From Bradyrhizobium sp. NFR13 (GTDB lineage Bacteria > Pseudomonadota > Alphaproteobacteria > Rhizobiales > Xanthobacteraceae): a DNA stretch of 64,000 nt. A program made the translations under genes and the position numbers. The stretch is taken from the NCBI RefSeq assembly GCF_900114605.1, contig NZ_FOTP01000001.1, positions 1,364,001-1,428,000 of the forward strand, written 5' to 3'. Shown here piece by piece: positions 1 through 9,955 of this stretch; position 1 is the stretch's first letter, and each line of letters starts with the position of its first letter. The notes beneath the pieces are model-generated. The model saw only the letters and a list, made by a program, of their open reading frames with translations, was not told the DNA's origin and searched no databases.

Positions 1-360
1 ACCATCCAGATGGCCACCATGCCCTGGCAGGCGCAATCGCATGTCAGCTTCACGAGCGATCCCTTGCAGGCAACCGTCCGTGTGCAAATCGTCGATAGTG
101 CCGACACCGCCGACTTTGTCGTGCTCGATGATGTTGATGCAACGGAACCGGATGCCTGCCCCGTCACCGCTGCGACGCGCTTCATCGGCATTGCCGATAC
201 GTCGGCAACATCGGAACCTGTCATCTATCTGTCGGAACAGGGTGACGCCAATTACCGGATCTTCGTGAAGTCGCGCGGTTTCACGGCGCGCGACGCCGCC
301 GCGCTGATCGTCAGCGCCCACAGCCGCAGCCCGGCGCGAATGGCAGCGGCCAGCCTCTAA
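1..360 (+). CDS. unknown protein, 5' end probably outside the window
   Basis: The reading frame is open to the left edge of the window. ATG codons at 10 and 19 are possible starts, but the protein may begin further upstream. From position 10 it would be 116 residues. It is moderately acidic, with a Pro- and Ser-containing tail (SRSPARMAAASL) and no obvious transmembrane segment or cysteine motif. I do not recognise a family. It lies 175 bp upstream of a hybrid histidine kinase on the same strand. Codon use (GC-rich third positions) looks like the neighbouring genes, so it is probably real. Confidence 0.5.
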   Translation, partial: TIQMATMPWQAQSHVSFTSDPLQATVRVQIVDSADTADFVVLDDVDATEPDACPVTAATRFIGIADTSATSEPVIYLSEQGDANYRIFVKSRGFTARDAAALIVSAHSRSPARMAAASL

Positions 361-535
361 GAAGAGGATTAACGCTTCATCAACCATGTCTGTGCCGGCA
401 ACTTCAAAACTGCCGTGACGCAAGCACTTGGCAACAACATCGCCGCATTGTCTCTGGCGGGCGCGATCGCCAGATCACGGCCTGTATTCGCTCGCAATCA
501 CGAGCCCCGATGTGACAAAGCCGGAGTGCTGATCT

Positions 536-2782
536 GTGGCGAAGGGCGTTTTCCGGATCAAGGTCTACCTCCGCCGCTTCGCGCGCCGCTTTCCGTGGCT
601 TGCTTTCGTCATCCGCTCCTTCGTGATGTTCTCGGCTGCCTTCGGCGGCGCCTATGGCTTCATCTCCGGTTCGACCTCCAAAGACTCCGGTTACGATCCG
701 CATGCTTTTGCGATCGGTGCCAGCTTCCTGTTCGCGCTGGCCTGCGTCGCCTTGGCCACCATGAGCATCCGTACGCGCTTCATGGGCAAACGGATGCGCA
801 AACTGGCTGCGCATAACGAAGCCCTGGTCGACCGGAACTGGGAATTGAAGGAAGCCGAAGAGCGCGCGCGCAGCCTGTTCGAGGCACAGGGCGACCTCAT
901 TGTGATCCGCAACAACGAAGGCTGCATCACCTTCGTCAACGATGCCTATTGTGCGCTGGCGGAGCAATCACGCGAAGCGTTGATCGGCAGCCGCTTCGAA
1001 CTCACGCTGCTGGAACAGGGCGATATCGCCAACGAGCCCAACGGCACCAGCATGCACGATCAGAAGATCGCCACGGCGACCGGTCCGCGCTGGATCGCCT
1101 GGCGCGAAGGTCTGGTGCGGATCGATGCGGGCCAGCCCGCGGAACTGCAATGCGTCGGCCGCGATGTCACTGACCGTACCCAGACCGAACGCGCCCTCGG
1201 TGAGGCACGCGACCATGCCAATGCCGCCAACCGAGCCAAGTCGCGGTTCCTCGCGATGGCGTCGCATGAAATCCGCACGCCGCTGAACGGCATTCTCGGC
1301 ATGAGCGGCTTGCTGCTCGATACGCCGCTGACACCCGAACAGACCACTTACGCCAAGGCCGTGAAGACCTCCGGCGATGCGCTGCTGTCGCTGATCGAGG
1401 AGCTGCTGGATTACTCCAAGATCGAGGCCGGCAAGATCGATCTGGAACATCGACCCTTTGCACTAGCCGGATTGATCGAGGACGTCACCGAATTGCTGGC
1501 GCCGCGCGCGCAGGCCCGCAATCTCGAAATCGCGGCCTATGTCGATGAGCGATTGCCGCTGACAGTGATGGGCGATGCGGCGCGCCTGCGCCAGGTGCTG
1601 CTCAATCTCGCCGGCAATGCCATCAAGTTCACAGCGACCGGCGGCGTAGCGCTGATCGTCGAGCCCGGCATCTGGCCGAACGAAATCTCTTTCCTGGTAC
1701 GCGACACCGGCATCGGCATCGCGCCGGATGCGCAGCAGCGCATCTTTCACGAATTTGAGCAGGCAGACGAGGGCACCGCGCGCCATTATGGCGGAACGGG
1801 TCTTGGCCTCAGCATCAGCGAGCGCATCGTCAAGCGCATGAACGGCCGCATCACGCTGCAGAGCACGCTCGGTGCCGGCTCGACATTCGAAGTGTCTATC
1901 CCGCTCGCCGCTTCCGACAGCGGCACCGCGACCTTCGTGCCGCCGGATCTCACCGGCCTTTCGGTGATGCTGGTGGCGCCACAAACCATCGAAGCTTCGC
2001 TCACAGCCCTGCGACTCGGGCGATGGGGCGCGCAGACCTGCACTGTCTCCAATCTCGCCGTCGCGCAAGCGCTGCTGCCCGAACGTTCATGGCACGCTGT
2101 CATGATCGATCGCGCTCTTGGTGCTGACGCTGCCGAGCAGCTTGCGAACGCTGCAATTCCGCACGCGCTGCGACGGATCGTGCTGTTCACGCCGGCGATG
2201 CGTCATGAGCTGCAGCCCACAACGCCGAGTGCGTTTACCGGCTATCTGGTGAAGCCACTGCGTGCGACCTCGCTCGCCGCGCGCCTGACATTGCAGACGG
2301 ACTCACCGACAATCGCCGCCGATGATCCGTTGGATCGTGATCCGGCCACACCGGAACCAACGGCGGCGATGGCACCCAGCCTCTCGATTCTGGTCGCCGA
2401 AGACAACGAGATCAACGCGCTACTGATGCGCTCGTTGCTGACGCGGCTTGGCCACAAGCCGGTCGTGACCACCAATGGCGAAGAGGCACTGGAATCCTGG
2501 CTGGCCTCCGATTCCGCAGGCACGCCTTACGACCTCGTCCTGATGGATATCCAGATGCCGAAGCTCGACGGCATCGAGACCACCAAACGCATTCGCGCGC
2601 GCGAGGCCGGTCAACGCGTCAGGCGTACCCCGATCCTGGCCCTCACAGCGAATGCACTGGTCGAAGATCGCTATGCCTGTTTCGAGGCCGGCATGGACGG
2701 CTTCCTGATGAAGCCGCTGGACCGCGACAAGCTCGCCGAAGCCCTCAAGGGACTCGCCAAGACGCAGCACGTCGCCGCCTAG
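536..2782 (+). CDS. membrane hybrid sensor histidine kinase with PAS, degenerate and intact receiver domains
   Basis: 748 residues from a GTG start. Two hydrophobic segments (about residues 21-44 and 58-76) anchor the N-terminus in the inner membrane. A PAS-like domain covers about 108-215. HisKA has the H-box at SHEIRTPLNG (His244), followed by a HATPase domain with N-box (about 351-365), G1 DTGIGIAPD (390-398) and G2 GGTGLGL (419-425). Residues about 475-585 look like a receiver that lost its acidic pair: the first strand reads SVMLVAPQ, although an Asp (525) and a Lys (573, in LVKPL) remain. The C-terminal receiver (616-742) is intact, with phospho-acceptor Asp671 in LMDIQMP and Lys726. 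Expected role is autophosphorylation and phosphorelay to an unidentified HPt protein. The ligand is unknown and no cognate regulator is adjacent. Confidence 0.85.
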   Translation: MAKGVFRIKVYLRRFARRFPWLAFVIRSFVMFSAAFGGAYGFISGSTSKDSGYDPHAFAIGASFLFALACVALATMSIRTRFMGKRMRKLAAHNEALVDRNWELKEAEERARSLFEAQGDLIVIRNNEGCITFVNDAYCALAEQSREALIGSRFELTLLEQGDIANEPNGTSMHDQKIATATGPRWIAWREGLVRIDAGQPAELQCVGRDVTDRTQTERALGEARDHANAANRAKSRFLAMASHEIRTPLNGILGMSGLLLDTPLTPEQTTYAKAVKTSGDALLSLIEELLDYSKIEAGKIDLEHRPFALAGLIEDVTELLAPRAQARNLEIAAYVDERLPLTVMGDAARLRQVLLNLAGNAIKFTATGGVALIVEPGIWPNEISFLVRDTGIGIAPDAQQRIFHEFEQADEGTARHYGGTGLGLSISERIVKRMNGRITLQSTLGAGSTFEVSIPLAASDSGTATFVPPDLTGLSVMLVAPQTIEASLTALRLGRWGAQTCTVSNLAVAQALLPERSWHAVMIDRALGADAAEQLANAAIPHALRRIVLFTPAMRHELQPTTPSAFTGYLVKPLRATSLAARLTLQTDSPTIAADDPLDRDPATPEPTAAMAPSLSILVAEDNEINALLMRSLLTRLGHKPVVTTNGEEALESWLASDSAGTPYDLVLMDIQMPKLDGIETTKRIRAREAGQRVRRTPILALTANALVEDRYACFEAGMDGFLMKPLDRDKLAEALKGLAKTQHVAA

Positions 2783-2914
2783 CAGCTCCACCTTCGCTGT
2801 CATACCCCCGCAACACGCCCGTCACACGGCTGTTGAGCGCCCGTGATGTCTGGTGCGGATAAGCCGCATCGATGATTCGCGTGATGCCTGCGGCACAAGG
2901 CGATTGAGTTGGGG

Positions 2915-3871
2915 ATGGCCATGCACGGCAACGAACTGGTGCGACCGAAGCAGGGTTTCATGCAGATGTTGCGGCCCCAGAACATGAGCGCCGCTGCGCA
3001 GACTGCGATCACCTGGTTCAAGCCGCCGCTGCATCTCGATCCGGCCAACGGTATTCCCGTCGCCACGAGTTCGCTGGGCCGGATGGGTCCGCTCGAAGTT
3101 CGCCTCGCGCAGGACAAGCGCGATGTGAAGCGCGCGCAGCGTCTGCGCTATAAGGTATTCTACAAGAACGGCACAGCGATCGCCGACGCCGCCACCATGC
3201 TGGCACGCCGCGACAAGGATGCATTCGACAAGATATGCGATCACCTTCTCGTCGTCGATCACGATGCCAAGCCTACGTTGTCCGGCAAGCAGCCGGTGGT
3301 CGGCACCTATCGCCTGCTACGCCATGAGGCGGCCATGCAGAACGGGGGTTTCTATACCGACAGCGAATTCGATCTGTCGGGGATGATCGAGCGCCATGCC
3401 GGTCTGCAGTTTCTCGAACTCGGCCGCTCCTGCGTGCTGCCGCGCTACCGCAACAAGCGTACCGTCGAATTGCTGTGGCAGGGTATCTGGAGCTACGTGC
3501 GGCAGAACAAGTTCGACGTCATGATCGGCTGCGCCAGCTTTGAAGGCACCGATCCGGATCGCCTCGCGCTGCCGCTGTCGTTCCTGCACCACAATGCGCG
3601 TGCCCCCGAGGCCTGGCGCGCCCGCGCGCATCCGTCGCGCTATGTCGAGATGAACCGGATGGCCGCGGATGCCATCGACACCAAGGCGGCGCTTCGTGCG
3701 CTACCGCCGCTGATCAAAGGCTATCTACGGATCGGCGCCATGATCGGCGACGGCGCCGTGATCGATCATCAGTTCGGCACCACCGACGTTCTGATCGTGA
3801 TGCCGGTGACGTCGATCGGCGCACGCTATATCGAGCATTTCAGCACGGACACCTCACGCCACGCGGCGTAA
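2915..3871 (+). CDS. OlsB-like L-ornithine N-alpha-acyltransferase (GNAT/Acetyltransf_5 family)
   Basis: About 318 residues. The body (LRYKVFYKNG, then a GTYRLLR strand, then FLELGRSCVLPRYRNKRTVELLW) is typical of the hemolysin/OlsB acyltransferase family, which moves a 3-hydroxyacyl chain from acyl-ACP to ornithine in the first step of ornithine-lipid synthesis. Length fits OlsB (about 300 aa). TTG at 2909, ATG 2915 and ATG 2921 are in frame; a GGGGA stretch lies best for ATG 2921. No olsA-type acyltransferase is adjacent, so the substrate is inferred from family only. It runs convergently into coaA with a 4-bp gap. Confidence 0.65.
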   Translation: MAMHGNELVRPKQGFMQMLRPQNMSAAAQTAITWFKPPLHLDPANGIPVATSSLGRMGPLEVRLAQDKRDVKRAQRLRYKVFYKNGTAIADAATMLARRDKDAFDKICDHLLVVDHDAKPTLSGKQPVVGTYRLLRHEAAMQNGGFYTDSEFDLSGMIERHAGLQFLELGRSCVLPRYRNKRTVELLWQGIWSYVRQNKFDVMIGCASFEGTDPDRLALPLSFLHHNARAPEAWRARAHPSRYVEMNRMAADAIDTKAALRALPPLIKGYLRIGAMIGDGAVIDHQFGTTDVLIVMPVTSIGARYIEHFSTDTSRHAA

Positions 3872-3875
3872 TCGC

Positions 3876-4829
3876 CTACAGCCGGCGTAGCGCGACGTTT
3901 TCCACCACGTGATCCGCGCCCTTTTTGAGGATAAGCGTCGCACGCGGTCGCGTCGGCAGGATGTTGTCTTCGAGATTGGCGAGATTGGTGCGCTCCCAGA
4001 TCGCCAGCGCCGTCGCCGTCGCTTCTTCATCCGACAGCAATGCGTAGCGATTGAAGTAGGATCGCGGATCGTGGAATGCGGTGTCGCGCAGCGCCAGAAA
4101 CCGTCTCACATACCAGTCGCGCAGTACCGGCTCATCGGCGTCGATATAGACGGAGAAGTCAAAGAAGTCGGAGACCACAGGCACCGCCTTGCCGTCGCGC
4201 GGGAGGCGGCCGGTCTGTAGCACATTGACGCCTTCGACGATCAGGATGTCCGGCTGGTCGACCTCGACCCACTTATTCGGAACCACGTCATAAGTGAGAT
4301 GCGAATACACCGGCGCGCGAACGGCATTGCGGCCGGCTTTGATGTCACTGAGAAACTGTAGCAGTGTCGGCAGATCGTAGCTTTCGGGAAAGCCCTTCTT
4401 CTGCATGATGCCTTCGCGCTCGAGCACCGCATTCGGATAGAGAAAGCCGTCGGTGGTGACGAGATCGACCTTGGGCCGCGGCGACCATCTTGCGAGCAGT
4501 GCCTGCAGCACGCGGGCGGTGGTCGACTTGCCGACCGCCACCGACCCGGCGACGCCGATGATATAGGGCATCTTGCGATCCTCGATGCCGAGGAACTTGC
4601 GCTGCGCGTAATACAGACGTTGTGTCGCCGTGACATAGATCGAAAGCAGGCGGGACAGCGGCAGGTAAATCTCTTCGACCTCGCGCAGATCGAGGCGATC
4701 ATACATCGAACGCAGGGCGGCGATCTCGCCGGCCTCCAGCGTCATCGGCGTATCGTCGCGCAGCTTGGCCCACTGCTCCCGCGAGAAATTCCGATAGGGA
4801 TTGTATTGTTGGTCTGCCCGCATATCCAT
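3876..4829 (-). CDS. coaA: type I pantothenate kinase
   Basis: 317 residues, the usual length for bacterial type I CoaA. It phosphorylates pantothenate with ATP, the committed step of coenzyme A synthesis, in the cytosol. The P-loop is [12 protein letters not shown] near residue 93. Other family signatures are [27 protein letters not shown] and [11 protein letters not shown]. It is the last gene of the his cluster, 28 bp downstream of hisE, an arrangement common in rhizobial genomes, so it is probably co-transcribed with hisE. Confidence 0.96.
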   Translation of the reverse strand: MDMRADQQYNPYRNFSREQWAKLRDDTPMTLEAGEIAALRSMYDRLDLREVEEIYLPLSRLLSIYVTATQRLYYAQRKFLGIEDRKMPYIIGVAGSVAVGKSTTARVLQALLARWSPRPKVDLVTTDGFLYPNAVLEREGIMQKKGFPESYDLPTLLQFLSDIKAGRNAVRAPVYSHLTYDVVPNKWVEVDQPDILIVEGVNVLQTGRLPRDGKAVPVVSDFFDFSVYIDADEPVLRDWYVRRFLALRDTAFHDPRSYFNRYALLSDEEATATALAIWERTNLANLEDNILPTRPRATLILKKGADHVVENVALRRL

Positions 4830-4857
4830 GAAGCGGTCCCCGTTGTGATCGACGCTG

Positions 4858-5178
4858 TTACTCGCTCTTGCGCGACGCTTTCTCTTGCAGTCCGGATTGC
4901 GACGTGCGCTGACCGAGCGCCGCCTCGACTTCCTGAATCGTCACGCCGCGCGCTTTCAACAGCACCAGCAGATGAAACAGCAGGTCGGCACTTTCATTGA
5001 TCAGATTGGTGCGATCGTTCTCGACCGCCGCGATCACGGTCTCGACCGCTTCCTCGCCGAATTTCTTGGCGCAATGCTCCGCGCCCTTGTCGAGCAGTTT
5101 GCGGGTATAGGACGCGTCGCCACCCGCCGCCGCGCGGGCGTCGATGGTGTCGGCAAGATCATGAAGCGTAAAAGCCAT
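4858..5178 (-). CDS. hisE: phosphoribosyl-ATP pyrophosphatase
   Basis: 106 residues. It hydrolyses phosphoribosyl-ATP to phosphoribosyl-AMP in the second step of histidine biosynthesis. The all-alpha MazG-like motif is visible as [14 protein letters not shown] followed by [14 protein letters not shown], giving the EExxE and ExxD metal ligands. It is monofunctional: the HisI cyclohydrolase domain is not fused and hisI is not in this window. It lies 48 bp downstream of hisF in the same direction. Confidence 0.95.
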   Translation of the reverse strand: MAFTLHDLADTIDARAAAGGDASYTRKLLDKGAEHCAKKFGEEAVETVIAAVENDRTNLINESADLLFHLLVLLKARGVTIQEVEAALGQRTSQSGLQEKASRKSE

Positions 5179-5226
5179 TTCGGCGCCTTGTTGGCTGGGC
5201 AGCGCAGACTCCTGCCAGAGATTGGC

Positions 5227-5988
5227 CTAGGGGTCGAGCCGCATCGGCAGTCCGGCCCGCACCATATGATCCTTGGCCTCGCGAATGGTAAATTCCCCGA
5301 AGTGAAAAATCGAGGCCGCCAGCACCGCGGTGGCGTGGCCGTTCCTGATACCTTCGACCAGATGGTCGAGATTGCCGACGCCGCCCGAGGCAATGACCGG
5401 TACGCCGACGCTGTCGGCAATGGCCCGGGTCAGCTCGATATCGAAGCCGGAGCGGGTGCCATCGCGGTCCATCGAGGTGAGCAGGATTTCACCGGCCCCC
5501 AATGAAACGACTTCCTGGGCGAATTCGATGGCATCGATGCCGGTCGACTTGCGACCGCCGTGGGTGAATATCTCCCAGCGCGAGCCGGCGCGTTTGGCGT
5601 CGATCGCCACTACGATGCACTGCTCGCCGAACTTCTCGGCGGCTTCCTTGACGAATTGGCGATTGGCAACCGCGGCCGAATTGATCGAGACCTTGTCGGC
5701 GCCGGCGCGCAGCAGCGTCTTGATATCGTCCACCGTACGCACGCCGCCGCCGACCGTCAGCGGCATGAAACAGGCTTCGGCGGTGCGACGGACCACGTCC
5801 ATCATGGTACCGCGATTTTCATGGGTGGCGTTGATGTCGAGGAAAGTGAGTTCATCAGCGCCAGCGGCATCATAGGCGATCGCCGCCTCGACGGGATCGC
5901 CGGCATCACGCAGGTCGACGAAATTGACGCCCTTCACGACACGTCCGTCCTTGACGTCGAGGCAGGGGATGACGCGGACTTTGAACAT
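5227..5988 (-). CDS. hisF: imidazole glycerol phosphate synthase cyclase subunit
   Basis: 253 residues, a TIM barrel. With HisH it converts PRFAR plus ammonia to imidazole glycerol phosphate and AICAR. The start [20 protein letters not shown] carries catalytic Asp11, and the second catalytic Asp is in [14 protein letters not shown]. The C-terminal phosphate loop is [16 protein letters not shown]. It lies 10 bp downstream of hisA, so the two are certainly in one transcript. Confidence 0.97.
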   Translation of the reverse strand: MFKVRVIPCLDVKDGRVVKGVNFVDLRDAGDPVEAAIAYDAAGADELTFLDINATHENRGTMMDVVRRTAEACFMPLTVGGGVRTVDDIKTLLRAGADKVSINSAAVANRQFVKEAAEKFGEQCIVVAIDAKRAGSRWEIFTHGGRKSTGIDAIEFAQEVVSLGAGEILLTSMDRDGTRSGFDIELTRAIADSVGVPVIASGGVGNLDHLVEGIRNGHATAVLAASIFHFGEFTIREAKDHMVRAGLPMRLDP

Positions 5989-5998
5989 GGCTCGGTCC

Positions 5999-6730
5999 TT
6001 ATGCCGCCCGCTTGATGAGCTTCAGCGCCTCGGCCGGATCAACCCGCCCGTCATACAGCGCACGCCCGGAGATCGCGCCTTCGAGCTTCGCAGCGCGTGG
6101 CTCAAGCATGGCCTTGATATCATCGATAGAGGCGAGGCCCCCCGAGGCGATCACCGGAATTGAAATCGAATCGGCCAGCGCAATCGTCGCATCCCAATTG
6201 ATACCCTTGAGCAAACCATCGCGCGCGATGTCAGTGAAGATGATGGCGGCAACGCCAGCGTCTTCAAAGCGCTGCGCGATTTCGAGTGCGGTGACGGTCG
6301 AGGTCTCGGCCCAGCCTTCGACGGCAACTTTGCCGTCGCGCGCATCGAGGCCGACGGCGACCTTGCCAGGGAATTTCTTCGCGGCTTCCTTTACCAGAGC
6401 GGGATCGCGCACCGCAGCCGTGCCGATGATGACGCGGGTGATACCTTTGGAAAGCCAGGCTTCCACCGTCTTGAGATCGCGAATGCCGCCGCCGAGCTGC
6501 ACCGGCATCTTGACGGTAGCGAGCATTGACTCCACGGCCTGCGCATTCACCGGCTTGCCGGCAAAGGCGCCGTCGAGATCGACGACATGGAGATACTCGA
6601 AACCTTGCGTTTCGAAGTCGCTCGCCTGCGCGGCGGGATCGAGATTGAACACAGTGGCGCGCGCCATGTCGCCCTGTTCGAGGCGAACGCACTGGCCGTT
6701 CTTCAGATCGATGGCGGGAAAGAGAATCAC
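5999..6730 (-). CDS. hisA: ProFAR isomerase
   Basis: 243 residues from the GTG at 6730. HisA isomerises ProFAR to PRFAR and is a TIM barrel homologous to HisF. Catalytic Asp is in [10 protein letters not shown] and the second acidic position is in [13 protein letters not shown]; the phosphate loop is [13 protein letters not shown] longer frame starts at a GTG at 6739. I prefer 6730 because the family N-terminus is M-I-L-F-P-A-I-D and because this GTG overlaps the hisH stop as GTGA, the same coupling seen between hisH and its upstream gene. Confidence 0.95.
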   Translation of the reverse strand: MILFPAIDLKNGQCVRLEQGDMARATVFNLDPAAQASDFETQGFEYLHVVDLDGAFAGKPVNAQAVESMLATVKMPVQLGGGIRDLKTVEAWLSKGITRVIIGTAAVRDPALVKEAAKKFPGKVAVGLDARDGKVAVEGWAETSTVTALEIAQRFEDAGVAAIIFTDIARDGLLKGINWDATIALADSISIPVIASGGLASIDDIKAMLEPRAAKLEGAISGRALYDGRVDPAEALKLIKRAA

Positions 6731-7377
6731 GGCTTCCACTTCAGAAAGTTCGAAATCAGAGCCAGCCCGAAACGCTGACTCTTTTCGGGATGAAATTGCG
6801 TACCGATCGCGGTGTCCTTGCCAACGATGGCGGTGATGGGACCGCCGTAATCGGCACGCGCCAGCACATCGGCCTCGTTGACCGCATTCAGATGATAGGA
6901 GTGTACGAAATAGGCGTGGCGGCCCTTCGGCCCGAGCGGCAGGCGCTCCAGCACGGCATGCTCACGCACCATATCGAGTGTATTCCAGCCCATATGCGGG
7001 ATCTTCAGGTTCTCTTCACGCGGCTTGATCTTCTCGACATCGCCGGCGATCCAACCCAGCCCGTCGGTCGTGACGTGCTCCTTGCCCCTGGTCGCCATCA
7101 GCTGCATGCCCACGCAGATGCCGAAGAAGGGGCGCGCCTTGTCGCGCACCGCTTCTGTCATCGCCTCGACCATGCCGTCCAGCGAATCCAGTCCCTTGCG
7201 GCAATCCGCGAAGGCGCCGACGCCGGGCAATACGATGCGATCGGCGCGAAATACCGTTTCGGGATCGCGCGTGACGATGACTTTCTCGGGTACGTCCATG
7301 CTGCGCGCGGCGCGCTCGAAGGCCTTCGCCGCTGAGTGCAGGTTACCGGAGCCGTAATCGATAATGGCAACGCTCAC
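6727..7377 (-). CDS. hisH: imidazole glycerol phosphate synthase glutaminase subunit
   Basis: 216 residues, class I glutamine amidotransferase. It releases ammonia from glutamine and channels it into HisF. The nucleophile is Cys in [10 protein letters not shown], and the His-Glu pair is in TQFHPEKSQ near the C-terminus. The start is GTG at 7377, overlapping the TGA of the upstream DUF2628 gene by 4 bp (GTGA), which suggests translational coupling. Its own stop overlaps the hisA start in the same way. Confidence 0.96.
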   Translation of the reverse strand: MSVAIIDYGSGNLHSAAKAFERAARSMDVPEKVIVTRDPETVFRADRIVLPGVGAFADCRKGLDSLDGMVEAMTEAVRDKARPFFGICVGMQLMATRGKEHVTTDGLGWIAGDVEKIKPREENLKIPHMGWNTLDMVREHAVLERLPLGPKGRHAYFVHSYHLNAVNEADVLARADYGGPITAIVGKDTAIGTQFHPEKSQRFGLALISNFLKWKP

Positions 7378-7904
7378 CGTGTTGCTCCCGATTGCGGGAA
7401 TAGCCCGATAATGTCGTTTTGCGCCGGAGACGGCGGACGCGAAAATGGTTGGGCGGGCACGTGACGGGTCGGCGGCGGACCGCCGCGATCACTCGCCCAC
7501 TGATCGTTGACGGAGTTGTGCTGCGCGGTCCAGCGATCGAAGAAGCGACGTTCGGCAGCATCCTTGTTGTCTGCAACGACCACATCGAGCTGACGCCACT
7601 TGCCGCGCGACAGTGTCCAACGTCGCAGGCTGGCGGCCTCGAAGCCCATCAGCAGTGCAAACAGCAGCATAACGACGAAACGGGCGCCGATATCGACCTT
7701 CAGCATCGACAATGCGACTTCGCCTGCGATCGACAGCACGACATAGCCGAGCAGTGCCCACCACAGCCGATGATAGATCAGCCAGATCAAGCCGGCGACG
7801 AACGCCCAGAAATGGAATCCATCGCGCACGAACTCGAACTTGTCCGTAGCCGCAAACGGCTCAGGGCCGGCGCCGCGAGGCGCGTGAACTGTGTAGACCG
7901 GCAT
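7374..7904 (-). CDS. DUF2628 small membrane protein within the his operon
   Basis: 176 residues from ATG 7904 ([11 protein letters not shown]). A short N-terminal soluble segment is followed by two or three hydrophobic stretches (about residues 27-68 and 70-88), then a basic, Pro-rich tail ending [15 protein letters not shown]. This matches the DUF2628 family, small membrane proteins of unknown function. The gene sits between hisB and hisH, 34 bp after hisB, and overlaps hisH as GTGA, so it is translated with the his genes. No catalytic motif is visible. A longer open frame runs to 8069 but overlaps hisB, so I reject that start. Confidence 0.85.
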   Translation of the reverse strand: MPVYTVHAPRGAGPEPFAATDKFEFVRDGFHFWAFVAGLIWLIYHRLWWALLGYVVLSIAGEVALSMLKVDIGARFVVMLLFALLMGFEAASLRRWTLSRGKWRQLDVVVADNKDAAERRFFDRWTAQHNSVNDQWASDRGGPPPTRHVPAQPFSRPPSPAQNDIIGLFPQSGATR

Positions 7905-7938
7905 GGCAAAAACTCCGCCCGGAAACCGTAGAGGCCGA

Positions 7939-8532
7939 TCAGCCGCCGAGCTGACCCTTGGTGGATGGCACTTCGCCGGCATTGCGCGGATCGATCGCAA
8001 CACCCGCCCGCAGTGCCCGCGCCAGACCCTTGAAGCAGGATTCGGCAATGTGATGGCTGTTCTCGCCATATAGGGTTTCGACGTGCAAAGTCACGCCCGC
8101 ATTGCCGGCAAAGGCATTGAACCACTCGCGCACCAGTTCGGTGTCGAATTCGCCGATCTTGTGGGTCGGGAACGTGGACTTGAACACCAGCACCGGCCGG
8201 CCGGAAATATCCAGCGCCACCCGGGTCAAGGTCTCGTCCATGGGCATATAGACCGAGGCATAGCGGGTAATCCCGGCCATATCGCCGAGCGCCTGCTTGA
8301 CCGCCTGGCCGAGCGCAATACCGACATCCTCCACGGTGTGATGGAAATCAACATGGAGGTCGCCGACAGCCTTCACGGTGACGTCGATACGGGAATGGCG
8401 GGCGAGCAGATCGAGCATATGGTCGAAGAAGCCGATTCCGGTGGTCGATTTGGATACGCCGGTACCGTCGAGGTTCACGGAGACCTCGATATCGGTTTCC
8501 TTGGTCTTGCGCTTGATCGTCGCCGTGCGCAT
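7939..8532 (-). CDS. hisB: imidazoleglycerol-phosphate dehydratase
   Basis: 197 residues, the monofunctional form without the phosphatase domain. It removes water from imidazole glycerol phosphate in step six of histidine synthesis and binds Mn. Metal-ligand motifs are [34 protein letters not shown] and [18 protein letters not shown]. It is the first gene of the minus-strand his run and faces hslV divergently across about 200 bp, where the operon promoter must lie. Confidence 0.97.
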   Translation of the reverse strand: MRTATIKRKTKETDIEVSVNLDGTGVSKSTTGIGFFDHMLDLLARHSRIDVTVKAVGDLHVDFHHTVEDVGIALGQAVKQALGDMAGITRYASVYMPMDETLTRVALDISGRPVLVFKSTFPTHKIGEFDTELVREWFNAFAGNAGVTLHVETLYGENSHHIAESCFKGLARALRAGVAIDPRNAGEVPSTKGQLGG

Positions 8533-8733
8533 GAAAACGCCTCTCCGCCTGCTGAAAACGCGCCCTTTTAACAGGGAGATGACACCTTCGCTACCGCGGG
8601 AGAGCTGATTCCGGACCGATCTTTAGCCCTATGGTGACCGGAATCCGCGCGCATCGGCCGCTGGCCTATGCTTCCTCGCCGGATTTGCAACGGCCGGTAT
8701 CCGTGCCTAGATCAGGCGCTCAAGAGGGTTTCC

Positions 8734-9306
8734 ATGAACGCATCCTATTCGGCCTGCCATGACGGATCGTCTCCGGTCTGGCACGGCACCACCATCCTGA
8801 CCGTCCGCAAGGGCGGTAAAGTCGTCATCGGCGGCGACGGCCAGGTCTCGATTGGCCAGACGGTCATCAAATCCAACGCCAAAAAGGTTCGGAAACTGGG
8901 CCGCGGCGACGTGATCGGCGGCTTTGCCGGCGCCACGGCGGACGCCTTCACCCTGTTCGAGCGGCTGGAAGCCAAACTGGAGCAGTATCCCGGCCAATTG
9001 ACCCGGGCCGCAGTCGAGCTCGCCAAGGACTGGCGTACCGATCGTTACCTCCGCCGGCTGGAAGCCATGATGATCGTCGCCGACAAGGACGTTTCGTTGG
9101 TGCTCACCGGTACCGGCGACGTGCTCGAGCCCGAAGCCGGCGTAATGGCCATTGGCTCCGGCGGCAACTACGCGCTAGCCGCGGCGAGGGCGCTGGTCGA
9201 TACCGACCAGGACGCCGAGACCATCGTGCGCAAGTCGCTGGATATCGCCGCCGATATCTGCGTCTACACCAACCGCAACGTGACGCTGGAAATGCTGGAC
9301 GCATGA
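8734..9306 (+). CDS. hslV: ATP-dependent protease peptidase subunit
   Basis: 190 residues from ATG 8734. HslV forms the double hexameric chamber of the HslVU protease. The mature N-terminal catalytic threonine is in [20 protein letters not shown], so about 19 residues precede it as a propeptide, longer than in E. coli. [14 protein letters not shown] is a conserved C-terminal signature. An upstream in-frame ATG at 8668 lacks support. The stop overlaps the start of the next gene as ATGA. Confidence 0.95.
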   Translation: MNASYSACHDGSSPVWHGTTILTVRKGGKVVIGGDGQVSIGQTVIKSNAKKVRKLGRGDVIGGFAGATADAFTLFERLEAKLEQYPGQLTRAAVELAKDWRTDRYLRRLEAMMIVADKDVSLVLTGTGDVLEPEAGVMAIGSGGNYALAAARALVDTDQDAETIVRKSLDIAADICVYTNRNVTLEMLDA

Positions 9307-9914
9307 CCATCGCGGGTCACAATACCCGCGCGTCGTCCGTCAGCGACCTCTCGGTCAAACAGGGCGTAGTCATTGCGCTCGGTCTGTTCACTCTGCAGGC
9401 GGTACTTCTTTATGCGATGGGGCGATTGCCTATCTGCGCCTGCGGCTATGTGAAGCTCTGGCATAGCGTGGTGCTGAGTTCGGAGAATTCACAGCACCTC
9501 ACCGACTGGTACACTTTCTCCCACATCATCCATGGCTTCCTGTTTTACGCCGCCACCTGGCTGCTGTTTCCGCGCCTGTCCTGGATCGCGCGCCTGATTG
9601 TTGCGATGCTTGTGGAAGGCGGCTGGGAGCTGCTGGAAAATTCAAGCTGGATCATCGAGCGCTATCGCGCCGGAACGATGTCGCTCGATTATTACGGCGA
9701 CAGCATTGTCAATTCGCTGGCGGACACGCTGTCGATGATCACTGGCTTCATTCTTGCCCGGACGTTGCCGGTCGCGGCTACAGTCGCGATCGCACTGCTG
9801 TTCGAGATTCTGGTCGGCCTGCATATTCGCGACAATCTCACTTTGAACGTGATCATGCTGATTCATCCATTCGAAGCAATCCGAACCTGGCAGGCTGGAC
9901 CACCCATCATCTGA
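9303..9914 (+). CDS. DUF2585/UPF0314 membrane protein between hslV and hslU
   Basis: 203 residues with about four to five hydrophobic segments (near residues 20-40, 73-90, 95-110, 138-156 and 158-178). Motifs include [31 protein letters not shown] and [15 protein letters not shown], typical of the DUF2585 family, an alphaproteobacterial inner-membrane family of unknown function. The start overlaps the hslV stop by 4 bp (ATGA) and hslU follows 41 bp later, so it is part of the hslVU operon. Conserved His, Trp and Glu residues are compatible with an enzyme or ion-binding site, but no function is established. Confidence 0.85.
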   Translation: MTIAGHNTRASSVSDLSVKQGVVIALGLFTLQAVLLYAMGRLPICACGYVKLWHSVVLSSENSQHLTDWYTFSHIIHGFLFYAATWLLFPRLSWIARLIVAMLVEGGWELLENSSWIIERYRAGTMSLDYYGDSIVNSLADTLSMITGFILARTLPVAATVAIALLFEILVGLHIRDNLTLNVIMLIHPFEAIRTWQAGPPII

Positions 9915-9955
9915 TCCGCTTGTCCCAACGCCCTTCTCAACCTACGTAGAGCGAC

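Noticed and set aside
369-385. CtrA-like TTAA-N7-TCAACC upstream of the hybrid kinase
   Set aside because: One mismatch in the second half-site and 150 bp from the start; too common by chance to report as a site.
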